NCBI GenBank assembly: GCA_964607315.1
Contig: CAZSKA010000047.1
Location: forward strand, 1-18,554
DNA from: JAHDFB01 sp964607315
GTDB taxonomy: Bacteria > Bacteroidota > Bacteroidia > Chitinophagales > Saprospiraceae
DNA: 18,554 nt
Direction: 5' to 3'
Below, piece after piece: positions 1-7,900 of the stretch; position 1 is the stretch's first letter, and the number at the start of each line of letters is the position of its first letter. A model generated the notes under the pieces. The model was not told the origin of the DNA. It did not search any database and was given only the letters and a program-made list of their open reading frames with translations. The position numbers and the translations under genes are program-made.

Positions 1-174
1 AAAAATTAAGTATCAAAATTTTATACGACATTTTGAAATTAAATTGGTATTACAATTACTTAAATCCAATTATATACTATCTAAAGCAAATTTAACTAGA
101 TAATAAATAATACAAATTTAAAGTGCTTTTTCTTGATCCAACATTAAGCCTTAATTCCCGAGAAAATATCATTC

Positions 175-315
175 ATGTTAGAGAAAATAATAGATTCAGA
201 TGATTTTAACCTAAAGAAAAAGCAAAAGTGCGATTGGATACTAATCTTTCTCTTGTTTTTTATTTTTGGATTATCTCGCTGGCGCTCGATGATCCCCAAT
301 GTGGTGTATTGGTAG
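175..315 (+). CDS. candidate 46-residue single-pass membrane protein
   Basis: I do not recognise this gene. The frame opens at an ATG after an in-frame TAA at 145-147 and encodes 46 residues. It has a charged N-terminal stretch (acidic around residues 8-10, then four lysines within residues 14-18), a hydrophobic run at about residues 21-34 rich in Leu, Ile and Phe, and then a short Trp/Arg-rich tail (RWRS near residue 35, two Val, final Tyr-Trp). That layout fits a small inner-membrane protein with one helix. Support from context: the stop codon is followed within 40 bp by a bidirectional terminator, as expected for a plus-strand unit converging on the minus-strand tRNA. Against it: no clear promoter or ribosome site, and a short AT-rich frame with a T-rich run gives hydrophobic residues by chance. 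Treat it as a candidate only. Confidence 0.35.
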   Translation: MLEKIIDSDDFNLKKKQKCDWILIFLLFFIFGLSRWRSMIPNVVYW

Positions 316-317
316 AA

Positions 318-346
318 GCAATTGATTTTTTTCAAAAATCTATTGC
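318..346. repeat. imperfect inverted repeat (hairpin)
   Basis: Two 13-nt arms, 318-330 and 334-346, are complementary except for one position and enclose a 3-nt loop. The hairpin starts three bases after the stop codon of the candidate small gene at 175-315 and lies just before the stronger hairpin at 354-393. There is no T-run directly after it on the plus strand, so it is not a classic terminator by itself. It could stabilise a transcript end. Confidence 0.5.
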
Positions 347-353
347 AACGAAT

Positions 354-393
354 AAAAAAAGCTACCTTCCAGTGAACTGGAGGCAGCTTTTTT
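354..393. terminator. bidirectional intrinsic terminator
   Basis: A-rich and T-rich flanks enclose a long inverted repeat whose arms read AAAAAGCT..CC.TCCAGT and its complement, with one mismatch and one bulged base around a very short loop. The plus strand ends in a T-run (388-393), and the minus strand also ends in a T-run (complement of 354-360), so it can stop transcription both ways. On the minus strand it lies about 40 bp downstream of the tRNA-Ser gene and is its likely terminator. On the plus strand it would serve the candidate small gene at 175-315. Confidence 0.8.
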
Positions 394-432
394 ATAAGTT
401 GTAAAGAATCACCAAAGTGATTCAATTGCTTG

Positions 433-521
433 CGGTGAGAGGGGGATTCGAACCCCCGGTACCTGTTTCCAAGTACGCCGGTTTAGCAAACCGGTGGTTT
501 CAGCCACTCACCCACCTCACC
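433..521 (-). tRNA. tRNA-Ser (anticodon GCT)
   Basis: Read on the minus strand, the gene folds into a complete class II tRNA. The acceptor stem is GGTGAGG paired with TCTCACC (one G-T wobble), followed by a G discriminator base, the serine identity type. The anticodon stem has CCGGT/ACCGG around the loop TTGCTAA, giving anticodon GCT, which reads AGC and AGT codons. The long variable arm forms a 7-bp stem GTACTTG/CAGGTAC with loop GAAA. The T-arm is GGGGG/CCCCC around TTCGAAT. The terminal CCA is not encoded. A promoter lies at 551-581 and a terminator at 354-393, so it appears to be a single-gene unit. Confidence 0.97.
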
Positions 522-550
522 GGATGTATTGCTGATTTACTAAGCGAGGG

Positions 551-581
551 CAAATATAAATTTTTTATTCAATTTCAAAAT
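551..581 (-). promoter_or_regulatory. Bacteroidota-type promoter of tRNA-Ser
   Basis: On the minus strand, TATATTTG (complement of 551-558) matches the -7 consensus TAnnTTTG exactly, and TTTTG (complement of 577-581) supplies the -33 element with an 18-nt spacer. Transcription would start near 544-546, about 25 nt before the mature tRNA 5' end at 521. Spacing, orientation and nearness to a stable RNA gene all agree. Confidence 0.65.
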
Positions 582-758
582 AGATTTTGAATCGAATAAT
601 TAACTTTATTTATTCTATCCAAAAAGTAATTATTTATATTGAAAAATATTTGGGATTTTTACTTAAATTTTTTCTTTATCTCTCTTACATATTACATTTA
701 ATTTCTTTTTATTACAGCATAATGAGTGAAGTCAAAGTATAGCGATATATTTGTATCC

Positions 759-2702
759 ATGCAACAAAAACTCACAGACTGGCTACCCATAACAAAGAAA
801 GAACTTGATCTTAGAGGTTGGGAAGAGCTAGATGTAGTTTTAATTTCTGGTGATGCCTATGTCGACCACCCTGCTTTTGGCGCAGCAGTCATTGGACGAA
901 TTATAGAAAGTGAAGGATTTAAAGTTGGGATAGTTCCTCAACCAAATTGGCAAGATGATCTTCGTGATTTCAAGAAATTTGGCAAACCGAAAATGTTTTT
1001 TGGGGTAACTTCTGGTTGCATGGATACCATGGTAAATCATTATACCGCAGCACGAAGAAAAAGATCTACTGATGCATATACCCCAGGAGGAAAAGCTGGT
1101 TTCAGACCTGACTATGCAGTACGAACTTATACTAAAATTCTTAAAGAATTATATCCTGATGTTCCTGTTCTTATTGGTGGTATAGAAGCATCGTTAAGGA
1201 GGGTAACACATTACGATTATTGGCAAGATACACTGTTTACAAATATCCTTGAACAAAGCGGAGCAGACATGTTAGTTTATGGTATGGGTGAAATGCCTTT
1301 AAGAGCTATTCTTCAACTGCTTAAGGCGGGATATCAAATGAAAGATATCACTCATGTTCCTCAAACAGCTTTCCAGATTGGAAGAAGAGATTCATTACCG
1401 AATGAAGATCTGTGGAAAACAAAGACACTACATAGTCATGAGAAATGTATGCGTGATAAAAAAGCATTTGCTTCAAATTTCAAACTCGTAGAACAAGAAA
1501 GTAACAAAGTAAAAGCAGATCGACTTCTTCAAGCTGTCGGCGACCATAACCTAGTCGTTAATCCACCTTATCCTCCAATGACCGAAGATGAAATTGATGG
1601 ATCATTCGACTTACCTTACACCCGATTACCTCACCCAAAATATAATAAAAGAGGAACCATTCCCGCTTACGAAATGATCAAATTCAGCATCAATATGCAT
1701 AGAGGTTGTTTCGGAGGTTGTAGTTTCTGCACCATATCGGCTCATCAAGGTAAATTCGTTTCTTCTCGTTCTGAAGAATCCATCCTTAAAGAAGTTGATA
1801 AAGTCACTTCTATGCCAGATTTTAAAGGTTATATAAGTGATCTCGGTGGACCTTCAGCTAATATGTACAAACTAAAAGGAAAGGTGCAAGAAATTTGTGA
1901 TCGTTGTGTTAGTCCATCTTGCATTCACCCTGTTGTTTGCAGTAATCTAGATACAGATCACACACCTATGACCGAGTTATATAAGAAGGTAGATGCACAC
2001 CCAAAAGTGAAAAAAGCCTTTGTAGGCAGTGGAATTCGATATGATTTACTCGTACCATCTTACAACAAAGATCATAACAATAGTATAGAGCCATATATAA
2101 ATCAATTAGTGAGTCGACACGTGTCAGGAAGACTAAAAGTTGCTCCTGAACACACTAGTGATGACACATTAAAAGTGATGAGAAAACCATCTTTCAAGCA
2201 TTTTCACGAATTCAAAAAATTCTACGACAAAGCCAATAAGAAACATAATCTTAACCAACCATTGATTCCATATTTCATTAGCTCGCATCCAGGTTGCGAA
2301 GATAAGGATATGGCAAACTTGGCTGTTGAAACTAAAGACATGGGATTTCGTTTGGAACAGGTTCAAGACTTCACTCCTACTCCAATGACAGTAGCGACGA
2401 TAATTTATTACACCGGTTTGCATCCTTATACACTACGTCCAGTTTATACTGCTAAAACCGAGAAACAAAAGAAAAATCAACACATGTTTTTCTTCTGGTA
2501 TAAAAAAGAAAATCAGCGTAGAATCAAGGACAAATTAGTTAATTTAGGAAGAAGAGATCTAGCAGAACGTCTCTTAGAACCTGTAAAAAAAGAACTGAAG
2601 AAAAAGGTAATTACAGCTAAGTCGAAAAAAGGCAAAGATGAAAATATCCAACAAAGAGAATTCAGAAGAACCAAGAAAAACAGGAATAGAAAGAAGAAAT
2701 AA
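759..2702 (+). CDS. ygiQ: YgiQ family radical SAM protein
   Basis: This is a member of the YgiQ family of radical S-adenosylmethionine enzymes, whose substrate is unknown. Visible: the family N-terminal signature GDAYVDHP (about residues 31-38); the radical SAM motif CFGGCSFC, with Cys317, Cys321 and Cys324 expected to bind a [4Fe-4S] cluster and SAM; a second cysteine group (Cys380, 383, 388, 394) before NLDTDH; the C-terminal DUF3362-type region with FTPTPM; and a Lys/Arg-rich tail over the last 50 residues. The length of 647 residues is normal for the family. The frame is open only from a GTG at 726, directly after an in-frame TGA. I prefer the ATG at 759 because it places the conserved LTDWLP segment at the very N-terminus, as I recall for relatives; neither start has a Shine-Dalgarno. 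The MobA-like gene follows closely in the same direction. Confidence 0.93.
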   Translation: MQQKLTDWLPITKKELDLRGWEELDVVLISGDAYVDHPAFGAAVIGRIIESEGFKVGIVPQPNWQDDLRDFKKFGKPKMFFGVTSGCMDTMVNHYTAARRKRSTDAYTPGGKAGFRPDYAVRTYTKILKELYPDVPVLIGGIEASLRRVTHYDYWQDTLFTNILEQSGADMLVYGMGEMPLRAILQLLKAGYQMKDITHVPQTAFQIGRRDSLPNEDLWKTKTLHSHEKCMRDKKAFASNFKLVEQESNKVKADRLLQAVGDHNLVVNPPYPPMTEDEIDGSFDLPYTRLPHPKYNKRGTIPAYEMIKFSINMHRGCFGGCSFCTISAHQGKFVSSRSEESILKEVDKVTSMPDFKGYISDLGGPSANMYKLKGKVQEICDRCVSPSCIHPVVCSNLDTDHTPMTELYKKVDAHPKVKKAFVGSGIRYDLLVPSYNKDHNNSIEPYINQLVSRHVSGRLKVAPEHTSDDTLKVMRKPSFKHFHEFKKFYDKANKKHNLNQPLIPYFISSHPGCEDKDMANLAVETKDMGFRLEQVQDFTPTPMTVATIIYYTGLHPYTLRPVYTAKTEKQKKNQHMFFFWYKKENQRRIKDKLVNLGRRDLAERLLEPVKKELKKKVITAKSKKGKDENIQQREFRRTKKNRNRKKK

Positions 2703-2720
2703 TTGATTTCTGAAGTACTC

Positions 2721-2738
2721 TTTGGGCTTAAGCCCAAA
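2721..2738. repeat. perfect 18-bp palindrome, copy 1
   Basis: TTTGGGCTTAAGCCCAAA is a perfect palindrome, able to form a 7-bp stem with a TTAA loop. It sits in the 59-bp gap between ygiQ and the MobA-like gene. The same core TTGGGCTTAAGCCCAA recurs at 4300-4315. No T-run follows it on the plus strand, so it is a weak terminator at best. A dispersed intergenic repeat or a protein-binding site are alternatives. Confidence 0.75.
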
Positions 2739-2761
2739 AGAAAAAAATGAGGATAGAAATA

Positions 2762-3862
2762 ATGAAAGAGACGCATAAAAAACATCCACCTGCAAGTAGA
2801 TTAAAAGCAAATCATTATCACAAGAATGAATTTGGTATTTATGGTACAGATTGCAAAAGTATAACTGAATTTGTAAATCAGGTTTTAGGAAAACTTGAAC
2901 ATTATAACACCATATATGTAGATGCAGATCATCATGCGGAGAATCAAAAAGTATTCAAACAAAACAGTGAAAAACAATTTCATTATCAATATTCTGAAAA
3001 CCTATATGAGCAAGATAAAAAGCTAGAAGTAGAAACTGCTGATTTTGTATTTGTAAATGGAAATCATTATCCAGCTTCGAACCAAATAGTTTTTATTAAT
3101 CCTAAAAAAGAAGCTTCACTTAAGAAACGAATAGATCAATTAGATTCTATTTTCGCAGTGATAATTGATAAGCGTAAAGAAGAGATCTATCCTTTTCTTA
3201 AAGACAAATTACAGAAACACACACATATAATAAGGAAGAAGGAAATAGGTAATTTAGTGCAGATTATAGAAGGCTCATTGACAAAGGCCCCATTGAAAGC
3301 ACTTGTTTTAGCAGGTGGAAAAAGCATGAGAATGGGCGAAGATAAGTCAGAACTAAAATATCATGGCGTCAAACAATCTCATTATATTAAGAACATATGT
3401 GAAGAACTTGGACTAGAAACATATCTTTCTAAGGCATATCATTATGATAGAGATGAAACTAAAGTAATTAAAGATAGAATGGTGGATATGGGTCCACTAG
3501 GAGGAATCATTTCAGCCTTCATGTATGACCGAAATTCGGCATGGCTTGTTATAGCAAGCGATATGCCTTTTGTAGACAAAGCCGCTATCCAAAAAATAGT
3601 AAAAGAAAGGCAATCTTCATATTACGCAACTAGTTATTCGAAGACTTTGGACGAATTTCCTGAGCCTACTTTTACGATTTATGAACCCAAGATTTACAGT
3701 AGAATATTGGACTTTATGAGTTTAGGTTACACCTGTCCTAGAAAAGTTTTAATTAATTCTGACATACAGAAAATCATTCCTACAAATACAGATGTATTAC
3801 GGAATATAAACACCCCACAGGAAAAAAAAGCGGCATTAACAGATTTGAATAAAAATAAATAA
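2762..3862 (+). CDS. two-domain MobA-like nucleotidyltransferase
   Basis: The C-terminal half (about residues 180-360) is a MobA-like NTP transferase. It has LAGGKSMRMGEDK at residues 183-195 (the GGxSxRMGxDK nucleotide loop), DMGPLGG from Asp242, and SDMPFV with Asp267, the expected metal ligand. MobA joins GMP to molybdopterin, but relatives transfer other nucleotides, so the substrate is open. The N-terminal 170 residues form a separate domain common to a Bacteroidota family; GIYGTDCKS (residues 25-33) sits where a MobB P-loop would be but lacks the second glycine, so ATP or GTP binding is doubtful. The CPRKVLINSD and RNINTP motifs near the C-terminus also fit the family. I chose the ATG at 2762 because AGGA lies 8 nt upstream and it puts HKKH at the N-terminus; the frame is also open from an ATG at 2747. 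No other molybdenum-cofactor gene is in view. Confidence 0.85.
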   Translation: MKETHKKHPPASRLKANHYHKNEFGIYGTDCKSITEFVNQVLGKLEHYNTIYVDADHHAENQKVFKQNSEKQFHYQYSENLYEQDKKLEVETADFVFVNGNHYPASNQIVFINPKKEASLKKRIDQLDSIFAVIIDKRKEEIYPFLKDKLQKHTHIIRKKEIGNLVQIIEGSLTKAPLKALVLAGGKSMRMGEDKSELKYHGVKQSHYIKNICEELGLETYLSKAYHYDRDETKVIKDRMVDMGPLGGIISAFMYDRNSAWLVIASDMPFVDKAAIQKIVKERQSSYYATSYSKTLDEFPEPTFTIYEPKIYSRILDFMSLGYTCPRKVLINSDIQKIIPTNTDVLRNINTPQEKKAALTDLNKNK

Positions 3863-3874
3863 TAAAATAAAAAG

Positions 3875-3882
3875 TACTTTTG
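3875..3882 (+). promoter_or_regulatory. possible -7 promoter element
   Basis: TACTTTTG matches the Bacteroidota -7 consensus TAnnTTTG and lies 73 bp before the start of the 93-residue gene. The nearest upstream TTTG (3844-3847) is 27 nt away, longer than the usual spacing, so the -33 element is not supported. It may give the small gene its own transcript. Confidence 0.3.
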
Positions 3883-3955
3883 AAAGACTAAATAAATACT
3901 GAAACTAACTCTTATTTAAACGAAAGAATAAATTTTTTAAATCAAAATATAATTT

Positions 3956-4237
3956 ATGGAATTAGTAGATACTTTAATCAATTTTTTCAAAAACCCTAAA
4001 GAAGAAACAAAAAATCAAACTCCTGAGGGAATATGCCCTAACTGCTGGGGAGCTCAAGAATATGATAATAAAATTCGTGAATTATTAGTAGACAAGCAAA
4101 TAGATATAAATAATAAAGGAGCAAATCATGCCTTTATTCAAGATTTTGTAGTAAAAAACTTGGATGGAATTAAACTTAAAAAAGGTAATGATGGCATGCA
4201 TTGCATGGTGTGCTATAATAAATCATTACAAGCGTAG
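3956..4237 (+). CDS. 93-residue protein with two CxxC pairs
   Basis: The protein is small, soluble and mixed-charge, with no signal peptide or membrane segment. It has a CPNCW motif at about residues 27-31 and a CMVC motif near residues 83-86, close to the C-terminus. Two CxxC pairs about 55 residues apart suggest a zinc-binding or redox site that ties the ends together. Between them lies a Lys/Asp/Asn-rich segment with AFIQDFV and GIKLKKGN. I have the impression of similar proteins in other Bacteroidota but cannot name a function. It is a plausible separate unit: 93 bp after the MobA-like gene, with a possible own -7 element at 3875-3882 and a strong terminator 22 bp after its stop. The ATG at 3956 is the only sensible start. 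Confidence 0.8.
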   Translation: MELVDTLINFFKNPKEETKNQTPEGICPNCWGAQEYDNKIRELLVDKQIDINNKGANHAFIQDFVVKNLDGIKLKKGNDGMHCMVCYNKSLQA

Positions 4238-4259
4238 ATTAGATTTATTTTAATCTAAC

Positions 4260-4300
4260 AAAGGCCTTTATGAATATAGAACATAGAGGCCTTTTCATTT
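4260..4300 (+). terminator. intrinsic terminator of the three-gene cluster
   Basis: Arms AAAGGCCTTTATG (4260-4272) and CATAGAGGCCTTT (4282-4294) pair over 13 bp with one G-T wobble around a 9-nt loop, and the transcript continues TTCATTTT. It lies 22 bp after the stop of the 93-residue gene. It separates the gene cluster from the long non-coding region before the giant gene. Confidence 0.85.
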
Positions 4301-4315
4301 TGGGCTTAAGCCCAA
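4300..4315. repeat. perfect 16-bp palindrome, copy 2
   Basis: TTGGGCTTAAGCCCAA is identical over 16 bp to the centre of the palindrome at 2721-2738. It directly follows the terminator hairpin of the 93-residue gene. Two identical copies, both outside genes and about 1.6 kb apart, suggest a dispersed palindromic element. Confidence 0.75.
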
Positions 4316-4869
4316 GACATTGAATTAGGATAAAGCTATCTACTTGATAATATGACGGTTAAGAAAATAAACATTGAAACACTTTGATGAAATTAATATC
4401 AAATAATGCACTTCTTTAGAAGCGGTTTTCCAATCAAATATATTGTATGATTTATAATTTGGGGTTTCCCAAAAAATCAAAAAATACAAAAGTCAAAAAA
4501 AATCATTCCATTCTTCCAAAATTGTATTTGATTACTAAAAAAATCAGCTGAATTTCCAATCACAATCAAATTCTATAGTTGATCATTTCAACACTCAATA
4601 AATCAATTATACAAATTTTGGCACTTTATGATTTAGGTAAAATGTTATAAATGCACTTTTTTTTGAAACAAAAAAAGGTCGCCATGGAAACACATTAAAT
4701 TTATCCTTTAAGTGTATTTTTATTATAACACACTGATTTTTAAACCATTATAATGCTTTTATACTTGCATATTATTATTATATGTTAATAGTAAGTTTAA
4801 TGGTAACAGTTAAATTTAATAGTGATAATTTCGTAGTGATTTCATATGAAATTATGTCAGTTATTTAAG
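4316..4869. other. long AT-rich non-coding region before the giant gene
   Basis: There is no credible gene here: the plus-strand ATGs at 4353 and 4387 give peptides of only 10-11 residues. It holds the inverted repeat at 4458-4473. Possible promoter pieces are TATAAT at 4750-4755, TATACTTG at 4760-4767 and TAAGTTTA at 4792-4799. The last two are each one base off TAnnTTTG and neither has a well-spaced -33 element, so I do not call a promoter. The length suggests a regulated promoter or a long 5' leader, but no riboswitch fold is recognised. Confidence 0.6.
4458..4473. repeat. inverted repeat TTTGGG-GTTT-CCCAAA
   Basis: This is a 6-bp perfect inverted repeat with a 4-nt centre. The arms TTTGGG and CCCAAA are the same as the outer arms of the palindrome at 2721-2738, but the centre differs (GTTT instead of CTTAAG). 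It may be a decayed copy of that element or an independent short inverted repeat. Confidence 0.5.
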
Positions 4870-4935
4870 ATGATGAACAAAACTTTAATATTTATTCTCC
4901 CCTTCTTTTTTTTACAAACCAATTTATTTAGCCAA
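4870..4935 (+). other. N-terminal signal peptide
   Basis: Residues 1-22 have a single lysine (Lys4), a strongly hydrophobic core from Leu6 to Leu15 with four phenylalanines, and a polar end NLFSQ. Cleavage between Ser21 and Gln22 would leave an N-terminal glutamine, a pattern often seen in exported Bacteroidota proteins. It implies Sec export to the periplasm, the first step of type IX secretion. Confidence 0.85.
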
Positions 4936-7900
4936 GTTATAAATTATACATTTTTAACAGATGTTGTGGCTTGTACAAATGATGTAAATCTGCAAATTGA
5001 GAGTGAAAACACTACAGGAGACACCATAATCGATGGTACAATCACCATTGATTTAAGTGCATTTCCAGGTGCAAATTACATTGGTGATCTTACTCAAGTG
5101 AGTGGACCTACAATAACAGAAAATCCTCCTGGGTCTTCTACATTCACTTTTAATGACACTTTATTCAATGGTGAAACCATAAGTTTTGCTTTTGATTTGT
5201 CAACAAACTGTAGTTCGTCTGGATCAAGTCCAGAAATTAGTGGAACATTCGATTACTCGACACCATCTACAACTGGGAGCCAATCAACTTTATTTAATGG
5301 TTTTACAGTATTAGAGCCAGATTTCTCCATTACAGCATCAACGCCTAATAACATTAATGGAGTGATAGGATTTGAGTTTATGGTATCAAATACTGTAGTA
5401 AATAATGGGGAAGCTGCGGACAGTGTTTACTATTGTATAGCAGATTCTCCAAATGCGGATCTTTTAAGTATTGAAGTTGGTGGAACAACTTTTGGGCTTG
5501 ACCCAAATTCTCCTGCAGGATTTTCTTGTTTTAACATTGGTAGTCTAGCTAATGGTGAGAGTTCCGTTGTTATTGAAAACTGGGTTATCACTGCATGTGA
5601 TGCTCCCATGCCCCTTGAAAGATTAGTTGGATATGGTTGTGAAGGAATAATAAATTGTTCAGCTGCTACCACAGCAGATTTCCCTCAAACTGTTCTAACT
5701 TTAGTAGAACCGACTAATCCTATTTCAATAGAGATAACAACAGACTTAAGTGAACTTTCATTGTGCGGTCCTCCTGCAACTATTTGTGTAACAATAGAAA
5801 ATAACAATGGAGATGATTTCGTTGTTCGTAATAATATTTTCGCTATGAATTTGATTAGCGGAGTAGAAATAGATTTTAGTACTTTAACTACCAAAACAGG
5901 AGATCCAGTAAGTCTGAATGCAACAATGGATTCTATTATAATAGGAGATTTAGAAGATGGCGAAATTTCTAGTTTCTCTATGGAAATAAGTATTCAATGT
6001 GGGATTTCTGATGCGGCTTTTCCTGTTGAAGGTGTTCTTGTTCATGATGAGCTATGTGAAGGTGGTGTAGCGATGGTTGCTGGAGAATTAGTAGGAGATA
6101 TAACTGCTCAAACTGCTGAGTTCAGTATTTTTGATGGCATGATTGTCGGCAATCTTAGAGATGAAAATATTTTTGATGCGATTTTAGGAATAGAAGATAC
6201 TATTAAAGTACCTCTTGGAAATGCTGGATCAGGAGGAATTGATGAGTTTACATATTATGTTATAAATACAAATGAGGTTGCAAATAATGGAATTGTAATT
6301 AATGGAATTCCTTTAACAGGAACAGTAAGTGGAGATACCACATTTTATACGATAACTTCAACTGAAATAATGGCAGGTGCAAGTGGCACTGCTCCACCTC
6401 TAACTAATGCAGGTGTAGGAGATGGAGATGGTATTCTAGAAGAAAATGAAGCTTTATTTATATGCGAGATATGGGAGGGAGTAGAATGTAATTTTGGAAC
6501 GTTAGATCCTATAAGAAGGCAGGCATTTTTTGGTTGCGGTGGAGTAACAAATTGTTCTGAAAGTAATTTTAGTACAACTGGTGTCGATTTTGGTTTCGCA
6601 GCACCTGATCTAGTATACAGCGAATATGATCCATTAACTGATAGACCCGCTTGTTACTCTGATGAGCCTACAACATTAGCAGCAATTATTGTAAACGAAG
6701 GTAACTCTATAGCAGAAGATATCACAATAGCAATTTTCCAAAATAATTGGCCAGGAGTCTTAGATGCTAACTCCTTAATGGCTTCATTCGATCCTTCTTT
6801 TACATCTCCAATTACTGGAGTTCTTGAAGATCCACTTGCTACAAATGGAAATAGTTGTTTATCTGGGCCAGACTTAACTAGAGGTGGAGACGCTGTTTTT
6901 GAAAATATAAACTTGATGCCTGGAGACACTTTATATTTTACTTACCAATTACAATTTGGCTGTGATTGTAGAGCATGTGATATTCAAGATATTTATCGAT
7001 CAAGGTTGACAAGTATTTCTTGGTTAGATCCTTGTGAAATAGAATTATTCAATAATTCAGATGTTGAATTTAGACAATATGATGCTACATTTGATGGCTT
7101 TATAGAAGCAGAGTCAGATATTTCAGGATCAGGATGTTTCAACTATCAATTAACTAATTCATTCTCTCACTTTTTATCAAATACTGATCCTTACAGTAAT
7201 ACAGATTATCCCAATGCTAGGTTTGAAACTGAAATAAGAGTGGGTTGCGGATTAGACCTAGTTTCTGCAACAAGAATTAGTCCAGGAGGAATTGTCACAC
7301 CTGGAACAATTACAGATTTTATGAATAATGATGGAGGATTTGGGGCTGATGATTTAGCAACTTTCTCTATAGATGTGAATACTAGTGGAATTATTGAAAT
7401 TTGTTATCAAGTTGACTGTACAGAAAAACCTAATGGATGTGCACAATCTGTTGATTTAACCATAGATAATTTCTTTGTTGTTGATCCTACTTGTCCGTCG
7501 GGCTGTCGCCCAAATGTGAATTGTACCGATAATGTTACCTTCTTGGTTGATTGTCCTCCATGCGGACCTTGTGATGGAACAACAATAACAGATTTACAGA
7601 TAGAACGTACAAATTTTTGTTTCTTAGATGCAGATAATGATGGTGTTGCTGATGATGGTTCGTTAGCAGATGCTACAACTGCAAAAGCAGATAGATTTGT
7701 CCAAGGTGACACCTTAAGACTAACTTCTAAAGCTGTTGTAAACACAGGGATTACTCCCGGTAGAATGTGGGATTTTGCCTATTTAGAGTTAAACGCTAGA
7801 ACTGAAAACTTCACCATTTTAGGAGGTGAATTTTCTGTTTTTGATGCAAGTACAGGAATGACATTAACATGTAATTCTCTCTCCCAATTCGTAGGAACTA

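Noticed and set aside
1..174. Possible gene end or RNA gene at the window start
   Set aside because: It is AT-rich sequence with stops in all frames and no tRNA-, rRNA- or riboswitch-like structure that I can recognise.
144..425. 93-codon minus-strand open frame
   Set aside because: It reads straight through the bidirectional terminator and the hairpin at 318-346, has an unlikely Phe/Lys/Asn-rich composition and starts next to the tRNA gene; it overlaps a better plus-strand candidate.
2721..2738. Palindrome as an intrinsic terminator of ygiQ
   Set aside because: The plus strand continues with an A-rich stretch, not a T-run, so only the minus strand would have a proper terminator, and no minus-strand gene lies there. 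It is kept as a repeat.
2169..2810. Minus-strand open frames opposite the ygiQ 3' end and the following gap
   Set aside because: They are Phe/Leu/Ser-rich complements of the Lys/Arg-rich tail of YgiQ and have no independent support.
4750..4799. Promoter for the giant gene (TATAAT, TATACTTG, TAAGTTTA)
   Set aside because: None matches the TAnnTTTG consensus exactly with a TTTG element at suitable spacing; such near-matches are common in AT-rich DNA.
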